Shown here: positions 1 to 14,522 of the stretch, in pieces
Position numbering within the stretch: position 1 is the first letter of the stretch
How the letters are laid out: the number at the start of each line of letters is the position of its first letter
Origin: Prinia subflava
Lineage: Eukaryota > Chordata > Aves > Passeriformes > Cisticolidae
Direction: 5' to 3'
Assembly: GCF_021018805.1 (NCBI RefSeq)
Contig: NC_086254.1
Location: 30,565,300 to 30,629,299, forward strand
Length of the DNA: 64,000 nt
The notes under the pieces: model-generated
Databases searched by the model: none
What the model was told of the DNA's origin: nothing
Seen by the model: the letters and a program-made list of their open reading frames with translations, nothing else
Program-made: the position numbers and the translations under genes

Positions 1-3000
1 GTCAAAATTAAGGGACCTACTCTCATGAGTCCCTTTCAATGGCAACCTGGGAAATGGAGCTGGGATGCTTAAATCCAACAGGCAATCAAGTGAAAAATAA
101 TTAATCAAAAAGAGGGTGGAACAGCTAAAGCAGATCCCAAAATTAACAGCAGTTGACATATTGTAAGTTATACTCTTGAACTGTCCTGCAGGAGGCTGAT
201 ACAAGCTCGTTCCTTCCTTTAGTTGTGGGTGTAATTCATTTGTGAAGTTGCAGGTTGGTACTGGGTGATTGATATAGGACCTCAGTGCTGGAAGAAGTCA
301 GCCTTTAATGTTATATTTTCTTATAAGTTCTCCCTAAAAGAATCCTAAATTTCCTTTCTGCAAATATTCTTTGCCAGATCTCAGTGTGTGAAGTCAAGAA
401 GCCTCTTCCTCTTCCCTTATAAAAACTTCCACTCTGAGCCTGTCTTGGTGCTGTGCACAAAATGTCTGTGATGAGGATGCAGAGATGCTGTGGCCACATC
501 TTCCTTCCTCTGGCTGACAGTGGGTATCAACTTTTCATTTCAGGAAACATGGCACATGCTCATGTTCCCATTAATGTCAGAAGGATTACTGTTCTGATTA
601 ACCTCACCCTCAAGGACAATTTTGGAAAGCAGTCAATGAAGCTAAAGAAAACAGTCCTAATAATGCAAATTAATATTTCTGCATTATTGCCCAAATGCAG
701 TGCTTGTTCTGTTCTAAGAATTCAACAGAAGCTGTGGAAAAGTGAAATCTCTCCGTTTTATGCTGTGTCTTGAACTGTGAGTTTTGAATTGCCAACGATT
801 TAGAAGTTTAACTTGATTTGCATAAATGCTCAGAAGATGATGCTCTCTTTGGTCTGCAGAGGGAGCAGATAATTTTCTAAGGGAAAGTGTTTCTTTGGAG
901 AGTTTCAAGAAAAGTTGAAATCGTAAGTGGATTGCCTGTCTATTTATGGATCAGGCTTTTCCTCTGGAATAAAAGAATAAAAGGAAGAAAGGAAGAATAA
1001 AAGAGGTATGAAATGGTTATGAGGGAAATGGTTATAGGGGGAAAGAAATGCGTGGAGATACTCCCTTGTGTTACTCATGTTTTGCATACATTCACTTTTG
1101 GCTGTTCATGCACAAGATCAGGATTTTTTTGTTCATTTATTCCAGAATAAGCCTGGAGTGACTCTATCAGTGTTCACAGGCCCCTTCTTGCCTCCAAACC
1201 ATCCCATCCTTGTTTTTGAATCCTCTCCTCAGCTAAGGCCATCCTTGCATGGCTTTGCACCACAGACCATTGGTCCTTCAGCTGCCCTGGCACTCCTTCC
1301 TAGGGCTCAGCACTCCAGCATTGTTGGCTCCAGGGCTTGCAGACCACATTTTTCCTGGCTGTGCTGCTGGTAGGGGATTACTGCAGCAAAGCTGGACTTG
1401 GCACAAGCCTCCAGAGCCAGGCTGGCAGCAGCACTGTGGTCCTGGCAAGGGAGGTGTCACAGCTCCCAGGTCTACTGTCCCCTCCTACCCTGTCACTGAA
1501 CTGGGACTTGCATAAGGAAGGTTGTTTAGTAGCCCCATTCCCTGATTAAACTTGTTTCAGATATAAATGTCCTTGTCCACTTTCATATATTGGAATATTA
1601 AGATAGTTTTCAGTTGTTAATGAGAAATTAATATAAAAGGGATTTCTGTAATGTAACAGGTCGTTGAAGGGTTATCTGCTCCCAGACTTTCATTTGGTCG
1701 TTTTTAGAAACCATGTGACCTTCTGCCTCAATTTCTCTCAATATAAAATGTAGAAGTGGGCAGATGTGCTGGAAGTCAGCAAACAGGACTGATTCAAATG
1801 GTGTGAGAGTTGGGACAGACAGACAGACATCCTTTTCAGGAGTGCCATCATCTGAACTGATGGTGTCAATTAGTGGGAGCATGTTTTTAGGATTAGCATA
1901 GCCCTGGGGAGGGAAGGGTGGTGGGCTGCTGCCACATTCTCTGCTTGGAGCCATCTCACTGCCAGAGCTCTCCCAAATGCAGTGAGGAATGACTACAGCA
2001 AGAAGTGGAGGAGATTGATGTTGATGTCCTCCCCAGAGCCACTGAGGTTCAATAAACATCTCTGCAAAGCCTTCAGAAACTTTTTGGGTAGAAGCTGTGG
2101 CAGCAGAGTAGTCTAATTCTTCTTTGTTGTCATAATGATTGTTTTGAAAGATTTGACTTGCTGTTTTTCAAAGAGATTTTCTACCTGATATGCAGAAAAC
2201 CACCCCGAGGGGGAGGAAGAACCCTCTCCAGTGAAAGACTTCCAGTTACAGCCCAGAGCAGAGACAAGCCCCTCTTTTATTTCACCAGTTACCTGCTTTG
2301 CAGGCTGATGACTCAAAAGGATTTAAACCCCCTCCGTCTCCAGCTTCAGAGGTAAAACATCGGGCTTGTTCTCTTGCTGTGACCTCCAGGAAGTTTGGCA
2401 CATTCCTGAAGCGAGATTGACCCCAAGTTCCTTTTTCTGATGTTTTTGGATTAAGGCAGACTTGGCACTCACGTGGGCTGTGATACAGTCAGCATTCCCC
2501 AACTGTGATGGTTTGTCATGGGTCAGCACAAGCGAAAGCCTGTTCAGAAGGTCGTGGAACTGCAGCAGGGCTTCCTGCAGATTAGTGCTGAAAAGTGTAA
2601 AAGCAAGAGGAGGGAGCAGGGCTGAGCAGGCTGAAACCCTCTGGGTTCCACAGCTTAGCCCTGCTGTGCTGTGATACTCAAACACTCTCAGAAATGTGTT
2701 AAAAGCTGCTTTATGAGCAACACATCTTTGGGGTGTTTCGGGCTGCCCCACAGACTGCACAGCTCCCCGTTGTCCCACGCTGGACTGGGCAGGGTGTGTT
2801 CCCATGACACAGACTGATGTTTCAGAGGCATTGAGGTCAGTCAGACACATCTCCCTGTACTCATCACAGCTCTCAAAATGCCAGCAGTAGCTTCACTGGT
2901 AGATGAAACCTGACAGAACTGGGAGTCTGGGAATAAATGCAGGCTGGAGTACAGCAGGAGGCACTGCTGGCTCATCGAGGGAAGATCTGAGATCTCATCT

Positions 3001-6000
3001 CTTTATGGATGAAACAGGTATGAGGGCTGTGAGATCCCAAGGAATACCAGAGTCAGATCATACTTTCAGATCCATGGCTCTTAGAGCTTCCTTGGAGAGT
3101 GATTGATTCTGCTTTGCTATGATATATCTAATACAGCACTGATAACATCAGTGTCCTGCACTCCAGCTGTCATTAACTAGGCTTTCCACAGGTTATTGCT
3201 GAGTCTGGTTGTACCCTTTTTTCCCCTTTTTACAGTGGATTAAGAAGGCTGCAAGAGTGTTCTGGGTTTATTTCCAGTCCATTGATATTCCTAAATAAGA
3301 AACACAAAATAATTGCAGGAACAGGTTTTTATAACATGATGGTTAGACTTGGGAATAGATTTTTTTTCATTTAGTGTATTTGGGATTTCTTACATCTTAT
3401 CTGAGCAGTGAGGAGTAATGGATCATTACTAAAGCAATTCTTCATTCATCACTGCTGTTACTGCTGGTTTGAAAATGCAAAATTCAGAATTTGGAAATTT
3501 GGAGTAAAAGCCTAATTTGCATTATAGTTTAATTCCATCACCTCCCTTCTCTAAGCACTCCCAAAGGAGACACACTAATGTTGGTGACCACTGAGTTCTG
3601 TCTGCCCTGGTCAGTGCTGGATTGCAGAGGATGCAGCACTCCAGGAGCCTCTTTATTACAGTGTTCCATGTGTGCTTATCACAGGTGGAAAACACTGAGT
3701 CCCTGGCACAGGCAGAGCAGCCTCATCTCATCCCTGAGCAAAATCAAAAGCTCTGAACAGAGAGAGGAGAATAGAGAAGGTGAAAACAAAGTTACCTTTC
3801 TTACAGACTTGCTGAGGCTGCAGGCAGGCAGTGAGGGAGGCAGATGATCAGCCATGGATGGATGGAAGGATTTGTGCATTTAACTGCAGGATTGGTGCAT
3901 TTAACTGCAGCATGAAGAGAAACCAAGCACCAGCTTGGCTGTGACTGAAGTCAGAGCTGGCTCTCCCTGGCATCTCTGCCCTTCCAGGAGCCCTTCCTCT
4001 GCAGGCTTCACAGACACAGCAGCAGAAATTCTTTGCCAAGGCTCACTCTGTCTTAGCCATTGCAAAGTGCCTTTTGTGAGTTTCTTCAGAGTTTTGATTT
4101 TTTAAATAAACTTCCAGGATAGGCCATATTTCATATGAAAAACAGGAAAAGAAGGAGTGCGAGTAGTGAAGTGGAGTGAGAAGAAAGATTTAAAACACCA
4201 GAGAATTTTCAGTTACTTTTAACTGTCTTAAGAGGCATTATAAATAACTATAACAAGCCCAGTTTTTCACCCTTCATTAGTTATTCCAATCCAGCTGTAT
4301 TTATTGATGGTGATTCTCCAGCTGAGCAAAACTCCATCATTTGTAGTGCTTAGAAAAGTCGGTGAAAGACTAAATTCAGAGCTGAGGTTGGTAGATAGAC
4401 CATAGCCAAGAAAGCTCCAAATAATATTTTCCAAGCCCTTCCATAATCAGAGACTTGCTAGGTCCCCATATAACTCCTTAAATTATTGTATGTGACCCCT
4501 GAAATCAAACATAGACATGACTTTTTCTTTAAGGAGGGGGTCAAATTTTAAATTAAGGCATCTGGGAGCCAAGGGAAATTTTCTAGGTGCTAAAATTGGC
4601 TCTGGAGCTGCCATTTCCCAGCACAGTAGAACAGTTCACCCCCATCCAAGAGGTCACAGCAAAGCATGAATTGAAGGTGTTAATGTAAAACCCCAAATCC
4701 ACAAACTTCTTGACTTATGGAGCTGATTTTGCTTTCTAGGAACGAAGAGCAAGATTCATTAGAGATGAGGATGGAAAAAAATGCTTTTATTTTTTGTGTC
4801 ACAAGCTTAGATTAGCCAATTGTCCCTGCCTGTGGTAGGTCAGGACACCCCAGCCAAGCTGTGTTTTGTGGTGCTTGCAGAGCCTCTCTGGGTTGTGGCC
4901 CCATCAGGCTTGAAGTGGCTCTACCAGGCAGAGAGCAAGAGGAGGTACTAATGAGACTGTGAATATGTATTTATGCTAATAGAGGCACGTGGGCCTCTAT
5001 GGAGCAAAAATAAAGCAGACAAATCCTGTCTTTACTGACCTCCAGGACTAAACTGCTTCTGTTCTCAACAGAAGCCTCCATTTCCATCTACAACAGGCAG
5101 TGTTGTACCCACTGTTGGGGTCTCCAGCTTGTGCAAAACCTCAGATGTGAGAGAGAGGGTCAGTGCATAAGGGGGGCTGGCTCATGTCACAGCTCCTCTC
5201 CTCTTTCCCCTCATTAGCATCACTCATGTGCTGAGTGCTCAGTGTTTCAGGATGCGGGAATTTGTACCAATGCAGGTCTCTCCCCATCATTCCTATTAAA
5301 ATCATTATATTCCCTACCTCTGAAGGCCTCTACCTGATAAAAGGCTTTGCTGATCCTGAAATAAAACAGAGAAGTTGGAGAACTCATATAGCAAAGCCTG
5401 CACTGAGTCATGGCAGAACAGATAAATAGGATATTTAAGCACATCTGCTGTTGCATAGGTGAGTCCCTGAGTGGCACCAGGATGCTCTGGAGCTGCTGTA
5501 GCTGTCAAAACTCCAAAATCTGACCCCAGCAACAATGGGAAAAAAGTGTTTTCCTCCAATGGCTCCTCCTCTGCCCTTGGTATCCAGAAGCTGCAGTGGG
5601 TGACCGCAGTGTGAAGGTAAACCTTGCCTTGACATGGAGAGTGATGAATAGTTTCTATCTTGAAATCCAATCTCTGAAATTGATTGCACCATCACAGTAA
5701 ATCCATTACTGGAGCAACCCATTTTACCAATACCACATTTCAATAATTTATTTTAGAATAAAAGGCTTTTTAAAGTATCAGATGAAATTAAGACCAGTTC
5801 TTTGATATCTGTAAATACTGGAAGCACTGCTTCAGATGGAAGTGTCATAGATACTTCCTGAAAGCAAAATTATATTTCATAAAGATAACAGGCTAGATTG
5901 AGGAGGGCTGTGGGGAAGGAGAGAAATCTCATTTAATGTGTGCACCTCCTTCTTAGAGGATGGCCAATTCTGTAATATTTATGTAGGCAGACTTGCTCAA

Positions 6001-7135
6001 TGCCTTATATATTTTGAAATTTTGCAGGATAGTAGTTAATAAATAAAGACCAATGGTTCTGTGAGTCAAGTTTTCACACTGATGCTCAGACAGGCCAGCA
6101 TGCTTTTTTTTCAGAGCTGATGATGTGACAGATGCAAACAGTGCAGATCAGGCCGTCAGCCCATCCAGCCTTGTCTCTGCCAAGGGGTAAGAAATGGCAA
6201 GAAACCAGGGTAATCTCAGTGTCCATCACAGCACCTGAACAGCTAAGCTTGCAGAGAATTCCACTGAGTTCGTGGTGGACTTCATTGCTTTTACAAAATA
6301 AATCCACAGAATGCTCAGAATGGGCTCCTGCTTTTGATAAGACTCTTCATTTTAAACAATTTGTCTCCGATTACAGTATGACACATAGCTGAATGCTGTG
6401 TTATATCCATGGCTATCCCCAGCACTATGGCCAGACCCCGTGTCACGTCCCCACTCCAGGCAAAGCTACCCCAACCTGTTCTGAGGCATCCAGGGCTGGT
6501 TTTAAGGCAGTTGGAGGTTTCCATGTTCACTGTGCTGTGCTCTGCAGCTATCCCACCACTGAGTAATGGGATCTGTGTTTAGGAAGCTGAAAGAAGGGAA
6601 GATGCAAAGCAGGGGTGTATCCCCATATTTAATACACATGTAACATTTTATCCTCCAACTTATGCCTGTTTACAATACAAATAAAATGAGCTGCCCTTGG
6701 TGTGACATTCCTTGCATTTTTACATCAGCTTAACCCTGGAAAAGCTTAATCCTGGTTTAATGGTCTTTTAATAGAAGTGGTCAGTAGTTTTGTAAATGTT
6801 TAAGTGACAGGTTGACAGACATTGAGTTAACACTTTAATCCTGGCTGCAGGCCAAATGGCTACCAAGCTGGTTTTTCTTTAAACCTGAGAGTGGGGCATT
6901 TATTTCCAACTCAGCCTCAGGTTAGAGGTGGTGGCTCTGAGTGTTTACAGGAGGAAAATGGGTGTTGCACTGTGTTATCAAGAGGTACCTTTGGGCGGTG
7001 TGAAGCATTTCTATCCCAAATCTTTGACAGACAATTTCCTTTTCCTCTGCAGAATGCAGTAACATTATTATAGGTGGGTCTGAATGCTCATTCTTCTAAA
7101 TGCCAAAGAGTTTCTCTGTAAGTGACTCTAGTATA
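1..7135. other. No gene seen (intergenic or intronic)
   Basis: I see no convincing exon, RNA gene or recognisable transposon here on either strand. Open frames are short and mostly run through low-complexity or stop-poor GC patches without homology. The sequence is AT-rich overall with scattered homopolymer runs. If synteny with human holds, this is the interval beyond the 3' end of SLC2A10, or an EYA2 intron. Confidence 0.6.
3869..3910. repeat. 21-bp tandem duplication
   Basis: Two adjacent 21-bp copies, at 3869-3889 and 3890-3910, differ at one position (GATTTGTGC versus GATTGGTGC at the start, then TTTAACTGCAG in both). This is a recent local slippage or duplication with no coding context. 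Confidence 0.85.
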
Positions 7136-7241
7136 GGAACATAGAATCATGTAGGTTGGAAAAGACCCGAAATATTGAGTCCAACTGTAAATGTAACACT
7201 GCCAAGTCTACCACTAAACCATGTCCCTGAGTGCCATGTTG
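7136..7241 (-). mobile_element. CR1 LINE 3'-end fragment
   Basis: The plus strand reads AGAATCATGTAGGTTGGAAA followed by AAGACC, 'GAGTCCAACTGTAA', 'CCACTAAACCATGTCCCTGA' and 'GTGCCAT'. This is the reverse complement of the 3' end of avian CR1 retroposons, so the element lies on the minus strand with its tail at the left. Only about 100 bp remain, which is the usual 5'-truncated form. The match is from memory of the CR1 consensus. Confidence 0.85.
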
Positions 7242-10200
7242 CATTATGAAGAATTCCAGATGCAAAGTATTAGAGGGAGATTTCCAAAATAAGTAGGTGC
7301 TTATAAATGCTGCAATTAACAGTGTCTGTGCACTGGGCATCTTGGATGAACTTCTCCCAAAATCAAGCATGAACTTTCAACTGAGCTTTTGAGGCAAATC
7401 TGGACTAGAGAGCTGATGCCCTCATAGTCCAGATGTGTTCCCCTCCCCAGAGCTCACTGCCCCCTGAGCCAGTTCCTCCTCCAGCTCTAGGAGTGCACAC
7501 TGCTCCCTGTCCATATCCATCCCTCCCTGCTTGTGCCCGTGCAGGGGGAGCACAGAACTGCTCAAGCCTTTAAGGACCAAAGTGAAAGAAGAGTTAAGAA
7601 ATGAATCTGGTGCCTCCCACTGTCTTTGAACCCAGTGCAGTCCTGGGAATGGTGAGCTGATGAGCTCGGGCTCTGCAGACACCACTGTTGTCCAGGCTCT
7701 GTAGGAATGTGGGGTAGTCCTGCAGTGATGTGCTTCCCAAAAGAAAACACAACTTTGGTGGGGTTGGCACTGCTGAGGAAGGGCCACAGCTCCTCCTGCA
7801 ACATCCTCTGAGCCTCAGATATGGCATAATTTGATTTAATACATTATTCATGTCAGCAGTTCTCTGAAAAGTACTGAAATAATTTCTTTTATGCTCCAGA
7901 CCATATTTGGCTTAGGTCAATCTGTTAAACAGTAAGTTTTAATTTTATGGGAACAGTCTTTCCTCTTTTACAGAGGAGGGATTTAACAGAGTCATTAGTT
8001 GCTACCAGCTTACATGGGAAACAGTGAGTTAGTAAGGACAGCTGGAATATGTTTTAGCTAGTAAAAAAACCTTTCTCTTTTTTAAATGTATGCACTTTAT
8101 GCACATTTTTAGCTATGCTTTATTTTCCCCTTCATTTTGAAATTTACTGTGCTAAGTTTTTTGTTATATGTTCAGAGTATGTTTGTACATTTGAGTACAT
8201 GTCTGTGTATAAAGTATATTCAGTTTGGAATGACTTATTCACAGAGGGATAGATTAGGAAAAAGTCTCTCCTGGTGATTGACAGTTGCACTCAGACCATG
8301 GGGATTATGGGGGATCAGTGAGGATTATCTCATTTACTTTCATTAACCCTTGAGTTTACTTTGCCAGTTCTCTTCCAAATGCCACTCAACTGAATGTTAA
8401 CAGTTTCTTTTAACAGACAACTTTGCTGCCGAAGTCAAAGGCTGGTTTTTAAAGATGTGCTTTAGTGTTTTAAAGTGGTTAGTGATAAACAGATATTTAA
8501 TGCTGAATGTCAAAAAACATTGATGCTCTGCAATGGTATAAAAAACCTGTTCCAGGATTTTTATCTGCTTAGCTCAATGGAAAAAGAAATTTAACTTCCA
8601 TAGGTATTTCCTTCCTAATGCCCCACAATGTCTTTGTAGGAACTTTTGAACAGAACAGAACAGAAAAGTCAACCCCCCCTCCCTATGGTGAACAGTTCAA
8701 TATCCATCTACTTAAATTTCGTACTTTCATGCATTGCATTTTTTAAAAAATTTCCACTGATATTGAGGCTACAGATCTAACTCCTGCTGGTGAGAGGTAC
8801 CAGCCTGGAGCCAGATTACAGACCAGGAAGATGAGGAGCTCCTGCACCCAACCTTTGTACCAGCAAGGAGGGTGGTATTATTTCTCTTGATACAAATCCT
8901 GCAGCCAGAGAGAGCACCCAGAGAAATCCTCTGTTGTGTCACCATTGCCAAAGTCAGGTCAGCTTCTGGCAGATTTCAAAGCACGAAAGGAGAAGTTTGG
9001 TTAAGGACCCAGCTCTGCACTCCCTGTGGGCAGGAACCAGTCCTTCACTCAGGCTTGGAGGAGGAAGATTTGTCTAAGTTTTTCTGAATCTCAATGTGTG
9101 GGCTATGATTAACCTCCTGCTTCTTTTCCATCCATTCTCTCCCAAGGCTATGAACAAAATAAAGATGAGACCTGAAATATGAAACCTAACAGAGACTTGG
9201 AAGAAATTAATTTCATCTCTGACCATTGTGCAGCACAGTTGCTCATGTGCCTGCATATTACATGTGTAATGCTAATAGCAAAACATGGAGAGAAAGCCAC
9301 TTAATCCCACTTTTGCTCCCATGTGACTCTTACAGGGAAACATCCAGTCTTGGAATCTGTGGAACTAAATGCAGGATGGATATGTATACCCACGGAGGCT
9401 GAGCTCAGCCCAGAATCCCCTGGATTAAGGGCTGGATGTAATTTTCATTGTTCATGCTTTGCACAAGTGTCTACTGTATTTCAAATCCTGTGTTATTCCC
9501 TTGCAGATCAGGAGTGAAAGATATGGCTGGATGTGTCCAAACAGATGCTCCATTGCACAGTACTCTGCAGAAAAAATGGTTTTGACACTTGAGAAACAGG
9601 TTATAGACTGATTTTTTGGATATTTTACAAGCACAAAAATAATTGGTTATATGTAAGTGAGCAGAAGCTCTACATCAGATTTTCGTGTGCAAATTTATGT
9701 AATTCTAAACTGCTCTAACAAAGTAGGAACAACATATCAGAGACACTAAGGGAAATGTTTATTAAAATTCATGTAAGCCACTTGATAAAAAATTTTAATT
9801 AAAGATAAAATTATTTTTACAGATTAATCTAAAATCATAAGGAATATGAATAGTAGTTTTAAAACAGAAACTTATTAAGTTACTTTCTAGGAAAGCCTTT
9901 CACAAAACCTCCTCCTATGTGCCCAGGATATGACTAGAACGCCAAGAATGAATTATGAATAGCAATTCTTAATGTCATGGAAGTCTCAGAAGCCAATGGA
10001 ATATCTTTGCTTGAAGGTAAAAAACATCCGTGTGTGCAGAGTCATGGCACTTGGAAGTATTCTGGTAAAACAGAGAAGATACCTGCAGGCTCACACTGCT
10101 GTTTAGTATTACACAGAATAGATAATTTGATCCTGTCAAATATCCCTAAAAAAGCCCATTGGAAAATCCTGGTTGGCCACTTTGTATGTCCCTGGCCAGT

Positions 10201-10394
10201 GCAGTCATGCAGGCAGACATGGAATTTTCCACCTGTAGGAATTGGGGTGTGCCACACTCATTTTTAAAAAAAAATATTTTCTGTTTCCAAACTCATCTCC
10301 AGTTTTCTGATTCTATGTGCTTTAATTATAATTGGAAGCAATTGCTTTCTTTAGGATTTTGTTTGTTTGATTTTAGTTTGATTTTGGTCGAGGG

Positions 10395-10412
10395 TTTTTT
10401 TTTTTTTTTTTT
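10395..10412. repeat. Homopolymer T run
   Basis: Eighteen consecutive T are followed by GGTTGGTTGGTTTTT. No transcribed-and-reinserted gene copy is recognisable next to it, so I read it as simple sequence rather than the poly(A) tail of a retrocopy on the minus strand. Confidence 0.9.
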
Positions 10413-13400
10413 GGTTGGTTGGTTTTTGATGCTTCAGACACTTCCAGATGGAATTTGCAACTACCTTTATCTAAGAATTTAGCTGCAATCTGCTAGGGCA
10501 TGTCCTCTGGTTAAACAAATAAACCCAGGAAAGCTTGGGAATGGAGTAACATCTGATGTCAAAGGCAGCTTCACGCTCTTGAGAAAAATTTTGTGAGGTG
10601 CCTTAGGGATCCTAAAATTGGGCAGGGCCCTGCCACTAGGCAGCTATCAGCAGGTACCTGTGACTCCTCTGTAGCTGGGAAATTAGGAAACACAATAAAA
10701 TAAAGCCATTTTCTGTCTTAGCAACTCATCTGAAGTGCAAGAAGTAGAGATTTCCTCCGGGTTACACAGTTACTGACTCTCCAGTCAACCAATTAGTGCC
10801 AGACAAGGCTGTGACATCTGGAGTTGGTTAGTGGAGCATTAGCTGTTCATTGGGATGTTTTGACTGGGCTCTTCAATGGGATTTATTGTACTTTATAGTT
10901 GTTTATTTTCCAATCAGAGTCAGCCTTTAAGTCAAGATTGCTGCTTCAGCCCCTTCTGAGCAAAAAGAAACACAAAGAAAGACTGTCCTCTGACTCTCCA
11001 GTAGAGAGGGTTTCTCAGCAATTAAATATGGGCTTAAGACACATCAGGGCAGACAAAGTCAACAGAGAGTGCTCACTGCATGCTGGTGGTGGCAAGAGGG
11101 TGAGGCAAACAACAGTAGGGCAGGTATGGAGATACACCTGATGCTTCTTCTTGCTTTAAAAATAAAGGTTATTCATCTGATGTTGGAAAAAAAATAAGCA
11201 AGAATAGGATTTGCTACATTTTAGCCTTGAGTAGCAGAGGGCAGAGGAGCAGATGCTCACACCTGGCTGAGCTCCAGACCCTGCAGCTTCTGAGACTGAA
11301 CGCAAGGACCTGCAAACCACCCCTGTCTCACCTGCTGAAGTGGCTTCCAAGGAAATAGCCTTGCCAGTGAGGGGATGTTTTCATAGTGGGATTATCTCTT
11401 TGAGACTGGAAAGAATTCTGAAAGGCGTTGTGCCTGCCAAGGCCAGTGACCAACCCTTGGAAGCTGCATTACAAACACGGCCTGAATTCACTTGACCTGA
11501 AGGAAAACATCTCCCTCTACCCAGTCCCCACTGAGGTGTTTGCAATAACAGCACACAAAGCCACTGTGCAGAAATGTACCTGGCCGTGGGAGTGCTTCTC
11601 AAATATATCTGTAGAGAGCAGCCAGATTATTCCTCCTGTGCTGAAACCTGAGTTTCACTGACAGTTTTAGGTGACCAACTTCAGAGAACTTTGGGGAAAA
11701 AATATAATACCTAAGTTCTGAGCCTCATTAAGAGGTGGGAAGAGATGAAAGTCTGCAGCTCCTGGTTTTGGGAGACAACTTCCATGTGGAGCCCTTCCTC
11801 CTCCTCCTCCTCCTTCCCTGCTCCCTGCACATGGCACTCGAGGCTGTTGGTGGCATTGGCTGAGGTGGCTGCTCGGGGAGTCCCCTGCTCTCCTGGGGAT
11901 GGATGCTGGTGGCAGGGCAGGGCCACCCACCCGGCCAGCCAGGCACAGGGCCAGAGCTCTCCTGACATGGAAATCAGCTTCTCCAGCACCTGGTGTTCCT
12001 CAGAGTCCCAGCTGTACCTCATAGCTGGCCATAAAAGAGCCCAGAGCAGCCGAGGAGGGCTGGCAGGGGGTCCTGCAGCCCTCACACACCCCCGGAGCTC
12101 GGGGAGGTTTCAGTGTGTCCCGCTGAGGGATCGAGCAGCAGCTCCAGCACTGGGCTCCCACCCTCTCACCCTCGCAGCCTGCAGACCTCCACTGCTGCCT
12201 CCCCTCTCCAGGGAAACCCCAGGAGCTGCCTCAGCCCCGTTTGGCAGAGTTCAGCTCCAGTCATTAAACCGCTGGCCAGAAAACCTGCCTCTGCAGCCTC
12301 GCCACCGCTACCTCTTTTATTAGCCAGCTCCACATAATCTCTATTTTTTCTTTTATTACCTGGACTGAAGTCCAGCAGAAGTGTATGTTCCTATGCTGGC
12401 CACACTTCAGTTCCTAATCTTCACTGCAAGAAAACTAGGACTGCTTTTTCCCCCCTTTTCTTTTTCTCTGTGAGTGTTTGGGTCTTCATTGAGTTGCTTC
12501 AGTGACATTCAGTCAAGATCAAATATTTTGCATTTAACATAATTTCTCCTACATTTTTTTCCTATTTATCCTGGGCAGAGTGCAGTCTGCTGAGGAATAC
12601 ATCCTCAAACTATACTAGCAGCAGCCTAACTGGCCATTTTTTAAGTCTGCTCTGAAATGAAAATGACTTTGAGCTCACAAATGGAAAAACCCAACTCCGT
12701 TTGAGAGCAGGTATTAAGACTTGACATGTTACCAAGTATGTCAAAAAAATAACTGAGCACTGAGAGTCCTGCGGGCGTCACACTGGCATTTGAAATTGGG
12801 TAATAGATAGGATGTTTGTTTTTCACTCACCACTTCACTGGTAATTGTTGGTTTAATACCACAAACTTGATCGTACAGAGCACACAGATTTTGACCTCTC
12901 CTCCCCTTACCTCCAACCACTTGCACATGCAGTTCCAGAGGGTTGGCATTTGGGACTGGTGCTAAGAGAGACCACATGGAGTCTTTCAGATTGTAGGCAA
13001 AGAGAGGTGATCTTAATTCATTCTGATGTGCTCGTGCTTTCTATGTGTGTCTGTAATGTCATCAAGAGCTTCTGAGGGAAACTGCTAACCTTGCAGCCTG
13101 TCGCTTCTAATGGAGGCAATAACACGTAAAATCACTTAATTTGCTGTGAACGTGAAGTGGCAAATTAAAAATGCCTGTGTCATCACATTTGTCTGGAGGT
13201 ATTTCCTGACCAAACAAAGGCCCAACTAATAAAGCGCATTCCAGATTTTCACTAAATAATGTGGGTTGTTACATAATAAAGTCTCCGTGCTCCTAGCCCT
13301 GCTAGAATCCGTGGGGAAACCTCTTTAGCTCAACTGTTTGGAGAGGCAGAAAATATCTGGGCTTATTAGGCCTTCATGCATGGAGGGGGTGCATGTACAG

Positions 13401-14480
13401 TGCAAATTTTATAGATTTGTCTTGGCCAGACGTTTGCCATGGCTGTGTCAGGCTGTGGCTGCCAAGGGCTGGAAATCAGCACTGTGCATGCTACAAGGAA
13501 AACTTTTGTTCCTTGGATTTCACCCCCTCCTGTATATAAGCCTAAAGTCTTTATATTTGAACTAAATATTTAAATGCTCTGTTATTCAGACAAATGAGAA
13601 CTTGATCTTGGGTCTGAGCTGTGGAATTAATATCAATACACTGGAATATTTTTACTTACCTAATGTGTGTTCATTGGGATTATGCCAATCGTCAGGTATG
13701 TTTGCACATATGAGAAAATTCTTTGCTTTTGCCAGAGTGACTTGGAAATCTGCTGGTGAGGCTACCAGAGGCTGTAACTGAGCTTCTGCTGGGCTGGGGA
13801 GCTAACTTGGGCAGACCCAGATTGTTCTCCATTGGAAATGTGTGGAATTTCTTTTATCATGTCTTCCATACTAATAATAGTCAGATGAAACCCCACAAAG
13901 TTTACCCCTCTCATTGTATTTCTGTATTTTTTCTCATAAAAGGTTCTGATTTTATAATTCATTAAGCCATGAAACCATCCCAGTCTTTTCCCTGCTGTAT
14001 ACCTGGGGGTGAGGTGACTTTTGAAGGCTGAAAGGAGCAATTGCAAGGGCATGTGGGAAGATAGGATTCTTCTTCAAAACTGACCTGAATCCATGGTGGA
14101 AAAAAAATACTATTGAAAATAACAGGCTCCAAAACCACCGAGGTTCCTTATAAAAATGCTACCCCAGAATGGCTTTTGCTTTTTGGTTATTTTTGCCTCT
14201 TAATTTAATTTCTGGAAAGACCATCAATGGTTGACTTCTATTGATATTTCTATGGAAAAAAGCGTCAGAAAATACTAATGTGCCTGCTTTTATTTTGGAT
14301 GAAATAACATTCATGTCAACTGCAGACCTCAGGCATCTGAACTAGGAAGTAACACTAAAAATAGAGAAACCAAACTGCCCCCAGGGCAGAGAGGTGCCTG
14401 AATTATCACCTGGATCCTCCTACTGAGGTTCAGCAAGATTTGGTGACACTGCAAAAATCCTGGGAGAAAATGATTTTGAG

Positions 14481-14522
14481 GAATTAGCATTTCAGTGATG
14501 GGAATTAGCATTTTTGTGATGG
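14481..14522. repeat. 21-bp tandem duplication
   Basis: Copy 1 (14481-14501) and copy 2 (14502-14522) share GAATTAGCATTT and GTGATGG and differ at two bases between. The period is a multiple of three, so it leaves the overlapping open frames intact, but no coding function is supported. Confidence 0.85.
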